39,653 nt of DNA from Verrucomicrobiales bacterium. Its GTDB lineage: Bacteria > Verrucomicrobiota > Verrucomicrobiia > Verrucomicrobiales > DEV007. The stretch spans positions 1 to 39,653 of the forward strand of contig JANQMB010000100.1 in assembly GCA_028280355.1 (NCBI GenBank), in the 5' to 3' direction. The notes beneath the pieces were generated by a model. That model was not told where the DNA came from and made no database searches. It saw only the letters and a program-made list of their open reading frames with translations. The stretch's first letter is position 1, and the number at the start of each line of letters is the position of its first letter. Of the stretch, positions 25,444 to 36,700 are shown piece after piece. A program made the position numbers and the translations under genes.

Positions 25444-25810
25444 TCGCCCGCTATCTGGAGATCTCCGGGAGCCGGATAATTCATATTATTGTGTTCGATA
25501 TTTAGATTTCTAATCTGTATATAAGTATCCCTATCGATTTCTGAGCGACCATGGTCTTCCCCAAGAAAGGTCTGTAATCCGAGAACGTTACGGATAAATT
25601 CTCCATCCGGTGCCTGGGATTCCATCGAGGGCGAGTTGTGTATATTGTTGTCGATAGAGATATTTTCCTCATCGGGGATTCATTAACGGGAGATTCCGAA
25701 AAATATTTTTCTGAATATCATTATCTCTTGTTCGTTGTTAGCGGTGTGCGAACGTAATCGCTTTCGGTTGCACCGAAGCCGGTTCTTACACCCCACACCC
25801 CACACCCCAC
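25444..25810. promoter_or_regulatory. AT-rich upstream region of the secretion cassette
   Basis: A 367-base AT-rich stretch, in contrast to the high GC of the rest of the window. It contains AGATT/AATCT (25504-25516); a 14-base perfect palindrome GAAAAATATTTTTC at 25698-25711, extended to TTC...GAA at 25694-25715; a -10-like TATCAT at 25716-25721 with TTCCGA 16 bases upstream; a tight hairpin TTCGGT-TGC-ACCGAA at 25763-25777; and three tandem ACACCCC units at 25788-25808. The palindrome would cover the -35 region of the proposed promoter, as a repressor site would. No Shine-Dalgarno precedes the ATG at 25811. Confidence 0.4.
25788..25808 (+). repeat. ACACCCC triple tandem repeat before start codon
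   Basis: Three exact 7-base units end two bases before the ATG at 25811, filling the position where a ribosome-binding site would be. A change of unit number would alter leader length, not reading frame. Confidence 0.8.
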
Positions 25811-27673
25811 ATGCGTGCCATTGTCCGGCGGGTTGCCGCCGTATCGATTTTCGTCTTTGCATCTGATAACGCCTCTGCGATCGAAACGACGCAGACGCTG
25901 AACCTCGCGTCTGGCTGGAACGCCGTCTGGCTGGAGGTCGATCCGATCCACCTGACCGGCGACCGCGCCGGGACGGGGCGCGCGGTCGGGAGCGTGTTCA
26001 CCAATCCGGCGATCGAGGTCGTGGCGGCGCCGCGCAACCCCCACGGCGGGGCGGAGTTCGTCACCGACTCGGGCACCGATTTCTTCAACCACTCGAAGTG
26101 GGAGGTCTGGTACCGCACCTCCGAGCTGGGGTCGAGCTCGCTCGGCGTCGTGCGCGGCCATCGCGCCTACCTGATCCGGTGCTCCTCCGCGGTGACCCAG
26201 ACGGTCACCGGCACGGCGAGCTACCGGGAGATCGACTGGGAGCCGTTTAGCTACAACCTCGTCGGCTTCGGCCTCCACACCCCGGCCACCTTCGGCGCGT
26301 TTTTCGCGGGTTCCCCGCAGCATCCGGTGAACCGGATCTTCCGGCTGAACCCGACCGGGGGCAGTTGGGAGAGCGTGCGCCCGACGGACGCGATGGAGAG
26401 CGGCCGCGCCTACTGGGTCTACTGCGACGGCGCGGAGGGCTTCAACGGGGCGGTGGGCGTCGATTTCCGGGGCGAAGGCCGGCTCGACTTCGGCGAAGGG
26501 CCGGCGGCGATCCCGATCACCGACCCCCAGAACAACGGGCAGTCGATCCGGGTGAGTGGGCGGGAGGTGATCTTCACCAACCCCTCCTCCACCGCCCAGA
26601 CGGTGACGCTGAGGAAGGTCCTGCCGGCGACCGGGGGCAACTCCATCAACGACGCGCTGCGGGTCTTCGACCTCGCCCCCAAGCCGGGGACGCTGACCTT
26701 CGAGTCGGGGCTCGGGCTCATCAACGGCACGAGCTACCCGGTGGCGGCGACCAGCACGACGGTCGCGACGCTCGGCGCCAACCGGAACTGGACTTCGGGC
26801 GCGGCGCGGCGCGAGAACCTCTACCGCATCGAGTTCGCCCACCACTACCGCTGGCTGCCGGCCGCCGCGGAGAACCCCGACCTCAGCGACGCGGTGCTCG
26901 GCTCCGCCAACCCCGCCGCGGCCGGGCTCTGGGTCGGGGAGGTGGTGGTCGACAAGGTCTCCAGCATCACCGAGGCCGGCCGGCCCCTGCGGCCGACCAC
27001 CTCCACGGCGCCCCTGCGGGTCATCCTGCACGTCGATGCGACTGGCAAGGCCCACCTGCTCTCCCACGCCATGTTCATGCAGACCAAGACGGCCGACCCG
27101 ACGGTCGCCCCAGGGCAGGTCATCGTCCTCAACGAGGCCAAGATCCCCTTCTACGAGGGCGTCGAAGAGCGCGCCGGGAAGCGCGTCGGCGTGCGCATCG
27201 AATCGGTCGGCTACGACATGCCCAGGGTGGTCGACCGGACGGCGCAGGCGGCGCTGCTGGCGGCGGTGGCGACCTTCGCCAACAAGACCGAGGCGCAGGT
27301 GACGGACGCCGACATCGCCAGCTACATCGCCGGGCTCGCCGCCCGCGCCCCGAAGCTGGCGGAGAGCTACCACCTGAAGTGGCCGCTCGAGGGTTCGCCC
27401 GGCTCGGACGCGGTGGTGCGGACCGGCGCCCGGCCGCTGACCATGGACGCCTTCCACCGCTCCAACCCCTTCCGCCACGCCTTCCACCCGCGGCACGGCA
27501 CCGGCAAGAACCTCTCCCGCAGCATCACCCTCTCCTTCGACGGCGAGGCCTCCCCCGACCGCCTGAGCGGTACCTACACGGAGATCATGACCGGCCTGGC
27601 GGCCTTCCCGATCACCACCAGCGGCAACATCACCCTCCAGCGGATCTCCACCACGGCCTCCCTCGTCGAATAG
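25811..27673 (+). CDS. Exported protein of unknown function, paired with giant LamG protein
   Basis: 620 residues with a signal peptide (VRRVAAVSIFVFASDNASA, cleaved near residue 24). The mature protein begins with TQTLNLASGWNAVWLEVDP, a beta-rich start I associate with secreted verrucomicrobial proteins, and continues with mixed beta segments. Residues about 330-480 form a domain with RVILHVDATGKAHLLSHA, and near the C-terminus are NPFRHAFHPRHGTGKNLS and SLSFDGEA-like strands. No catalytic motif, no cysteine-rich modules and no membrane anchor were recognised. It lies 56 bases upstream of the giant gene on the same strand and shares its export route, so the two products likely act together on or outside the cell, for example as shaft and cap or as an accessory surface protein. 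Confidence 0.75.
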   Translation: MRAIVRRVAAVSIFVFASDNASAIETTQTLNLASGWNAVWLEVDPIHLTGDRAGTGRAVGSVFTNPAIEVVAAPRNPHGGAEFVTDSGTDFFNHSKWEVWYRTSELGSSSLGVVRGHRAYLIRCSSAVTQTVTGTASYREIDWEPFSYNLVGFGLHTPATFGAFFAGSPQHPVNRIFRLNPTGGSWESVRPTDAMESGRAYWVYCDGAEGFNGAVGVDFRGEGRLDFGEGPAAIPITDPQNNGQSIRVSGREVIFTNPSSTAQTVTLRKVLPATGGNSINDALRVFDLAPKPGTLTFESGLGLINGTSYPVAATSTTVATLGANRNWTSGAARRENLYRIEFAHHYRWLPAAAENPDLSDAVLGSANPAAAGLWVGEVVVDKVSSITEAGRPLRPTTSTAPLRVILHVDATGKAHLLSHAMFMQTKTADPTVAPGQVIVLNEAKIPFYEGVEERAGKRVGVRIESVGYDMPRVVDRTAQAALLAAVATFANKTEAQVTDADIASYIAGLAARAPKLAESYHLKWPLEGSPGSDAVVRTGARPLTMDAFHRSNPFRHAFHPRHGTGKNLSRSITLSFDGEASPDRLSGTYTEIMTGLAAFPITTSGNITLQRISTTASLVE

Positions 27674-27729
27674 AGGATCCCTGTTGGACGGGCCTCCCCA
27701 CATTCATCATTTTCGCGTTTCTACATCTC

Positions 27730-30700
27730 ATGACTACTAGCTCCATACGTGGGATTGTTTCCCTCCTCGTCCTTTTTATGGCCCAGTCCGTGCTGGCGCA
27801 GGACAACGCCGCCCGCATCTTTCGGACGGAGCATGTGGGTGGAGATCCCGCAGCCGCGATGTCTCAGGTGGGTGGGGTCATCCATACGCGTGTCGCTGCC
27901 GGAAAGACTTACAGCTTCTGGTACAAGCGGATGCCTCTGGAAGACACCAATACGACCGATGTCGTCGGCCGGGCTGCCCCGAGCCCGATTCTCTTCCTCA
28001 TGCTTGAGGAGCCCCGCGTGAGGCGGGCGGCCGGTGTTTCCGTGGCGGCATCCGAACTGCCCAACGACGGAGTCTGGCATTTTGTCACGATGGAGTTCGA
28101 TTGTACCTATGGGTCTGGGGGGCGGGTTCTTTTCTATTTGGACGGGGCGCAGACGCCCTTCAAGACCGCACCTTTTTCGAACAGCTTCTTCACCGGGATG
28201 ATTCTCTACATCGGTACGGAGTACCTTGCAGGGGTAGCAGCTCATGCAAAGTCGACCGACTACAATCTCCTGATTGATGATTTCATCACCTGGAACACGA
28301 TTTCCTCCAGTGTCCGTCAACTCACACAGACCATCAGCCAGCGCGGGGTCGAGGCCATCCCCGCCCGCGGGCAGCAGAACCTAGAGGATCACAAGAGTTT
28401 TGATACCGCCGCATCGTCGGCGGGGCTTTATAGTATCCAGACAACGATCCACGGGCAAGGCGGCAATATCGGCCATAATGTCTACAATATGGGAGGGGGG
28501 CTGAACGGTGGTCGAGCCCCTACGCTGCAGCCGGCGACCAACAAGAGCACGAGGATTGTCGCTACAGTCACATCGAGGTTTGGGATTGGCAACAGGTTGA
28601 CCCCCCCGCGCGGGGAGAGCCTGTTGGTCTACAGCCCTGACCCGCAAGACGTCGTGACGTTCTCGGCACCGGAGTACATCTACTTGGATCGCCTGGGCAA
28701 TGAGCTCGGCACCAGTGACGATCTCAACCCGAGCGACTTCGTCGGCCGGGCGATGTTCCGGGCACGGTACGATGGTTACACCGTCAACGGGAGCGTCACG
28801 CAGTCGGGGGACACGGCCGCGCGGAGATTCACCCTGCCCCGGACGGACGATCTGGCGGTGGAGTGGCGCTGGGTGTTGGAGTATGCGGTGGCGCTCGAGA
28901 GCAACGCCGGCAACGCCCTCACCGGCAGCTCGGCGGGCTTGCTGGTGTATAAGGACGGGCAAGCCCCGGGCGGGAGCAGCAGCTTTGGCCGCCTGTGGGT
29001 CGAGGCCGGCACGCAAGTTTCCGGGGCGTTGAACAGAACCGTTGGCCTAGACGGTACGGGAAACACCCGCTACACCCTCAAGAACATCGTCTATGAGGGC
29101 TTGGATTCGGTCCCGGGCTCGGACCGCTGCATGGTCTTCGACGGGGTCAACGATGTCCTCGATCTCACCGACAAGGCGCCGTTGCCCGACATGACGGACT
29201 TCACCATCGAGTCCTGGGTCCGTTGGGACGGTGCTCGGCGCAGCGCGAACCAGGTGGTGGCCACCTTCTACACCGGAGCCTCCGCCAGCCCCTCCCGCAT
29301 GAGCTGGGGGATCAGGACCTCGACGCACGCTACCCACCCCAACCAGGTCTTTTTCGACTGTTCCGCCGGTGCGTTCCACATCGACCCCAGCTTCCTCGAT
29401 ACCTCCTGGCGCCACTGGGCATGGAGCTACAGCCAGAGCGCCCGGGAGCTGAAATGCTATCGCGACGGGCGGCTGATCAGGACCTTCACGGGGGTGAATT
29501 TGAATTTCGACTCGGCTGCGGAGAAGGGGGTGAACTGGCGGTTCCATGATCAGGACTGGAACGGAGGTACGCCGTACAATGTAAACGCGAAGTGGTTGGT
29601 AAGCACCGGTTTGGGCATCTGGCCACTGTTCCTTTCCGGAACGGGGGACTATTTCGATCATCAGGAGCCTTTTTGGAAGAGTCCCCGTGGTCGCGGTTGC
29701 GTTATTGAATATTCTGGAAAAGTGCTTCTTCCCAAACAGGGGAACTATACCTTCTTTGCGAATGGGGAGCAGGCGGGCGAAGTCTATCTGGACGGGGTGG
29801 TGGGAACGGGCAGGAACGGCGGCTCCGTCCCAGGGGAGTTTGGGATGTTCGGGACCTACAACGACCAGCCCCCGGGCCCTCATAACCTTGTAATGAGGGG
29901 GCTGGATTTTAACACGGACCCCACTGCGCATCTCGCCCATTCGATCAACGATGGCACGGGTGCCCGGCAGATCAGCCGGGAGCACATCTACCGCAGGCTC
30001 GCCACCGTCCAGATCGGGAACGTGGGCGTATCGAGCCCGTGGGGCGGATGCATCAACAACCTGCGCCTGTGGACCTCGACCCTGGACGCGGCCGCCGTGG
30101 CGGCTGCGAAGACCACCAAGGACTACGCCGACAACACCGCCAACCTCGAGTTCGAGTTTACCTTCGACGACGATACCCTCACCCATGCGGCCGGCGTCGG
30201 GCGCTCCATCTATGGCGGCATGTTGCAGAACTTCGGCAACCTCCACTTCGACAGCCTCCCGCCGGCGACCAAGCTCCGGCTCCTCTACCCCAGCACCACC
30301 ACCGAGGCGGTGGCCGACGTGAGCGCCGCCCAGGTCTCCACCGACAACATTATCCTCAACGGATCCATCGGCATGCGGTTCGTCTTCGCACGCGAGTTCA
30401 AGCTGCAGTTGACCCCAGCGACGACCGCGGCCGACCCCGCCCTGATCGCCGGCTTGCCCTACGTCATCGTCGATGGCGCGAACCTCTACGACAGCAGCAA
30501 GGGGCACGCCTGGGTGCCCGAAGACAAGAGCGTGCGGGTGGGCACCCGCTACCGCTACTCCCAGTTCCCCAACTGCCTCACCTTGAGCGGGATCACGGGG
30601 GCGAGTGGGGTGCTGACGCGGCTGGGCGACGAGACCGTGGTGGATGCCACCGGCCCGGGCGGCCACCCGTCCCGCGAGGTGACCATCCCCACCGTCACCA

Positions 30701-33700
30701 GTCCGGGGGCTGCCGTCCTCAACTTCGGCAAGACCCTCTACCGGGCGGAGCTCCCGCTCGGCGAGTTCCTCGACGTGCGCGACCTGGCGCGGCTCAACGC
30801 CAAGATCGTCCCCGACCTCTGCACGGGCGGCAATCTCGACCTCGTCTCCGGGCCGAGCGGCATGGTGGATTCCCAGGCCGTGCGGGGGGTGGCGATCGAC
30901 TTCAACAACAACATGCAGTGGGACGGCGTGGGCAAACGGCTCCTGCCCCTGGCCCCGGGGATCATCACCGTGGCCTGGCCGGATGTGGACGGGAGGACGG
31001 TCCACCATATTCAGCTCATCTCCGACCTTCCCACCAACACCATCAATAACCTCCCCTACGACCGCGAGGATCCGGTGCGGGAGGGGTTCCGCCTCGGCTC
31101 CCATCCGGCCTACCAGACCTCCACGGCCATGGCCAACGTCGCCGACGCCTTCCCCGGATCGCCGAGGGCGAACTACCTCTCGCTGTTCGACTCCAGTTCC
31201 GTCTCCACAGGCCCGATCCCGATCGAGCTCGATCCCAATAACGCGGACCGGTGGTACTTCCACAAGGTCGCCTACAGCAGCTCGAACGATATCCAGCGCA
31301 CCACCCCCGGTGTTTCGGGCCCCGCGGCCAAACAGTTCCGCGCCACCGGGGCCGGCCGCGCCGTCCTCCTCTACGGCTATCGTCCCGATCCCAACCAGGT
31401 GGCCAACGGCGACACCTCGCGCGAGGCCTACCTGTCACGGGTGGTGGAGGTCAAGGGGAGTCTCGATGACCAGGATCGACAGGACGCCCTTAGCTCGGGC
31501 GACCGGAAGGCGGCCCGCCTGGGGGGTGGGGCCGACCACCGGTTCGACATCAACCCGGGGGGGAGCGGGGCCAACGTCGAACTTGTCAGCGACCGCGCGC
31601 GAACGATCGAGTTCTGGTTGCGGAAGCCGGCCTCGGCCGGGGGCTCGCCGGCGGCGGATCGTATCGTGCTCGAACAGTCTGGTGTCGCCGGGGGGAGGTA
31701 TTTGAGGGCTGGGATCCGTGGCTCGGGGCACTCGTCCGCCCCAGACCGGTTCTTCGTCGAACAGCCAAGGTCGGTGGCCGAGGATTTCAATACCCGCTCC
31801 CTCCCCGCGGGATCCGTCCTCGAACGCGTAGGTTCGGCGTCCCCAGTGTATCCTAACCAGTACGCCGAGTTCCGACGTCTCGATAACGAATACCACCTGC
31901 GCACCAAACGGCGGGGGGTAGCGGGTTCCAGCTACACGGCCGAGGTCACCACCCAGGCCTTTGCGAATTCGTTCATAGAGTCGACCGGGGTTTTCGGGAT
32001 GGGGAATAGTAGCGATGGGCAAAAGAATATCCGGTTCCAACTGACGGCCCGTCGGGACAGTTCCGCCAACACCGTGAGCTATGTGCTCAACGGCACCAGG
32101 GTGGATTTGCCGTCCGCCGGACTCATCCAGAACGCCGCCTGGAACCGGGTCCGCATGACCTACGACGCAGATGCGAAGACGATCCAGCTCAGCCTGCACC
32201 AGAACTATACCCAGGGGGCAGCCTTTGTCGCCTCCACCACCTTTCCGCCCATCGACGTCTCGGGAGCGGACCTCGACCCCGTGAACTCGAGTGTCTTTTT
32301 TGGGAATTCTTTCTCGAACTACGACGACTTCTCGATGGTGGGGCCCGAGATTCTGAGCCTTCCCGAGGTGCGGGACGACGGCCTGTGGCACCACTGGGCG
32401 CTGCGCTATACCCCGCCGGTCTCTCCCTCGCCGCAGGGGTCGCTAGCGGTGTTCATCGACGGGCGCGAAGTCGGGCGGTGGCCGTTTGTCGCCGGCATGA
32501 CCGCTGCCCAGGCGACCTCCATGCGCATCGGGAATTCGGGGCTCAAGGCATTCGGGCCGCTGGGGGACATCGACAACCTCCGCATCTGGGACCGGGCGTT
32601 GACCACCGCCCAGATCCGGGCGGGGATGCGCCGGCATACGCCGGCCAGCACCACCGGCCTCAGCCTCAACCTCACTTTCGACAGCGCGCCGACCGGCAGC
32701 ACCTTCTACAACTCCGGTGGGCTCACCGTGACCACGCCGGCCACGACCCCTGGCGACCTGTTGGTCGTCCCTGGCGAGGACACCTTTCCCGAGGTCGCCA
32801 CGCGGGTCCTCTCCAAGTTCGACACCTCCGGCTTCCGTTCCGGCTATATCCTCGCCGAGACCGTCAACTACAACGCCGACCGCTACGACCGGACCGCCGA
32901 TGCCGGCCGCTGGGGGTCACTCTTCCCGGTGAACTCAAGCCGCGCCGTCCCAGGTGCCCCCGCCGAGCTAGTCTGGTACGCCAACCCGTGGAAGAGCATG
33001 GTGCCGCAAGACACCACGGCCAACCTGGACGCCGTGCTGCACCCGAACGTCGATTGGCCCTGGATCTCCGTCAGGACGATCGACATCGACTTCCCCAGCA
33101 AGGGCAAGGACAAGGACGGCCGCATCTACATCGCCAGCCGCCTCGGCAGCGAGGGGGTGGATGCGAACGGCCGTCCGCAGCTGCGGATCGACCCGGCGCT
33201 CTACGACAACTTCACCCTCTACAACCAGCCGGTGCGGGCCAGCGACGGCTATAACCCCAACGAGGAACACGCCCTCATCGAGGAGTCCAAGGCCGCGGCC
33301 TTCCTCTCTGACAGCACCTACAACCTCGGCCAGAACGCTGCCTTCGCCCTCCAGAAGGACCTCAACCAGACGGTGGGGACCGGCTCCACCTACACCTCCG
33401 CCCCGTGGGTGCTCGTCCAGTATCAAGAGAAGGCGACCGGCGAGTGGCACATGAAGGCCTACCGGGTCGAGAAGGAGCGCACCGCGACGCCGACGCCGTA
33501 CCGCTTCCGCTACGGTTTCAAGGCCGGCGACATCGTGGTGCAGCCCTACCCGCTCAACCGGGTGGTGGGCAACGTCATCATGCGCGACGACCAGGGCGGC
33601 AACATCGCCGTCAACAACATCGCCCAGCGCACGCTCTGGTTCGACAAGAACCAGCAGGGTTGGGTGGTGTCCGGCGGCGGCCAGTTCTTCTACCAGTTCT

Positions 33701-36700
33701 GGTACCCCTTCCGGGCCGACTTCTGGTATGACCTGAACCGCGACGGCGCCAACGACTTCGACCCCGGCGAGCCCATCGCCTGGGTGCCCAGCAACGGGAA
33801 GTTCCGCAACACCGGCACCAAGGGCGAGCCCCAGCGCGTGCTCTTCGACACCACCTGGGACACCGATTACCCCAAGCTCAAGCGGGGGGAGACCGTCACC
33901 TTCGCCGGCGGTGAGAACAAGGCCGAGAACCCGCTCGACCAGGGGCTGCCCGCGGTGGTGGCGATGGCCTCGGCCGAGCTCATCTACGACTCGGCCACCC
34001 CCACCATGGCCTATGACAAGACCGCCTCGAGTTCTGGCGGCGTCCGGATCAAGGACCCGGTCAGCGCCATCTCCGCGCGGGTGACCCGCCCGCTCGACCG
34101 CCACGAACACCATTTCCCGATAAGAGACATGCCGCCTGCCCTTACGCCGAGTGCGGTCGATAACGTGTTCGTGGTCGCCGAGCGCTGGTACTTTAAGGCG
34201 CTGACCGGCTCCCTCCAGAAACGGTTCTACTACGACTCCCTGCTCGAGAAGCTGGTCTTCCGCGGCCGGGTCAACGACCGCGAGGGTGGCGATCCCAACC
34301 TCACCGAGCAGCCGGTCGGCCTCTCCATCATCGAGCCCAACACGCTTACTGAGGACGAGTTTAACACCCTGTTGGGTCTTGATGGGTTGCCCGGGGCCGG
34401 GCCGTGGGAAGTGGCTATCGGATCTATCTTCCAATCCTCTCAGAACCCCCACGGGTTCTCCGCGTCCGGTTTCGCGACTCCCACCAAGTTTCCCGGGATC
34501 CCGCGAGTCTATTACTCCGGTTTGCAGAAACCGGCGGCCGGCGGCAAGGGCGTCCCGTTCTACAACGCGGCCGGGACCAAGTTGGGCGCTGTCGCCGATG
34601 GCGCGGCCGCCCCGCTGCGCAGCCTTGGGGCCGGCTCCGCCCTCGTCCCGACCGCCAGCTTGCTCACCCAAGATACCGCTAAGGCCCTCTATCTCACCGT
34701 CGCGGAAAACAACCATCCCAGCACCGACGGGGCGGTGTCCCTGCACATCATCCAGATCGTCCCCGACCGCTTCCGCGGGGCGGTCAAGATGGTCGAGGCC
34801 GCGGACCTCTTCGACGACAAGGTGAACCTCTCGCACACCGGCGACTTCGGCGGCGACACCCGCGGGATCTACTACGAATGGTGGGTGCGCGATGTGGCCG
34901 CCCTGAATACGGTGGGCACCCCCGAGACCGACTCTGCCTGGCAGCTCTACACCGATGGTCTGAACCAGCGCACCATCTCCTTCACGGGCCGGCCCGACAT
35001 CACGCTGGCCGACAAGCTCTTCTTCGTGCGCTACGGCGAGAAGAACGAGCTCGGCGACGTCACCGGTCAGAGCAACTCGCTCACGGCCAACCCCGACCCC
35101 GCCAGCACCACCCGGGCCAGCTGGCGCCTGGTGGACCTCAACGACCCGGCCGCCACCTGGACGCGGGCGGGCTCGGCGAACACCGGCGACTCCACCGGGG
35201 GGGCGGTGCCCTTCCAGTGGGCGGGGGCGGCGAACTCGCCGCAGCTCCAGGCGAACGGCAGCAAGAAGTACATCCCGCAACTCGTCATGGGCTGGGTGAA
35301 ACGGGTGCTCGACCGGGTGAACCCCTACGAGGCGCGCTACTCCGATTTCTTCAACAGCGAGAGCCCGGCGACCTACAGCAGCCAGATCCAGATCGCCGGC
35401 GGCCCCTTCATCGGCAAGGTGGCGCTCAATGCCTCCAAGAACGTGATCGAGAACGTCGGGCTCATCCAGCTCTACGAGACCGTTCTGGCGCGCGCCAGGG
35501 AGCTGACCCTCGACATCCCGGGGGTGGCGACCGATAGCACCAACCAGGCCGTCCTGCTGGCGGCGACCCGGCTGGCGTTCCTCTACGAGCTGCTGGCGCG
35601 CGAGGCGTACAGCGACGCGCAGAGCCCGCTGGTGCCGGTGAGCGATGCGAACGGGCTCGGCGGCTCGGCGGCCTTCATCCACGCCTTCCAGAACCAGGAA
35701 CCGGACCTTCTCCACGAGGAGCTGGCGCTGCTGCGCGGGACGGATTTCCTGAAGGCTGCCCCCTCGTTCAACCGGCTCTTCTGGAACTACGTCAAGGGCA
35801 CCGGCGAGGCGGCCTACAACGCGGTCTACAGCATCCGGGATTCCAACAGCGACGGCTTCATCAACGAGTTCGACGCCGCCCAGCAGTACCCGCAGGGCCA
35901 CGGCGACGCCTGGGGGCACTTCCTGTCGGCCAACAACATGCACTACACGCTGCTGGGGCTCTCGGAGTTCGGGTGGCAGGCGCGCGACGAGCTCTACGCG
36001 CTGCTCGACAACGTGATCGAGGCCGACTACCTGGACGAGAAGTCCTTCGCGCGGATCGCGGCGGCGAAGGCGCGGACGGGGCTGGAGATCGTGCGGGCGA
36101 CCTACCGCGAAGCCTACACCTCGAACCCGGACGGGCAGTGGCAGGGCTACACCGACACCGCCAACCCGGCGCGCGCCTGGGGGGTCTCGGAGTGGTCGAA
36201 GCGGGCGGGGCAGGCGGCCTACTTCGACTGGGCGGTGGGCAACGCCGTCGTCCCCCCGAACACCAGCGCGAACCAGGAGGGCCTGGCGCGCATCGACCGG
36301 CAGGCCAACGTGGCCGAGCTGGGCGAGATCGCCGGGGCGATCGCCGGCATCCAGAGCGCTCTGGACGGGGCCAACCGCGGCGCCAACCCGGCCGGGCTGG
36401 ATGCGGACAGCATCACCTTCGACATCGACCCGCTGGCCTTCAGCGGTGGGGGCAGCGGTGATCGCAAGTCGCACTTCGAGCAGGTCTACGAGCGGGCGGT
36501 GGCCGCCGCCGGGAACGCGGTGGCCGCCCACCGCTATGCGAGCGCCTCGGAGATGCAGCTGCGCAAGGTGGCCGATGACACCGATCAGCTCCGGCTCGAG
36601 GCGCTGCGGCAGGACCTCGACTACCGCAACCGCCTGATCGAACTGTTCGGCACGCCCTACGACGGGCAGGTCGGGCCCGGCAAGCCCTTCCCCGAGGGGT

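Noticed and set aside
25434-25625. Possible 63-codon gene on the minus strand in the AT-rich block
   Set aside because: No ribosome-binding site, no recognisable sequence and no conserved feature; it is likely chance, though a decayed gene cannot be excluded.
26365-27729. N-terminal extension of the giant protein frame into the preceding gene
   Set aside because: The overlap is a shifted-frame shadow of the 620-residue protein; the ATG at 27730 gives a proper signal peptide.
32968-36531. Long open frames antisense to the giant gene, and similar antisense frames at 2050-4440, 14581-17103 and 29047-31263
   Set aside because: High GC keeps antisense frames open; their translations have no domains and follow the codon pattern of the sense gene.
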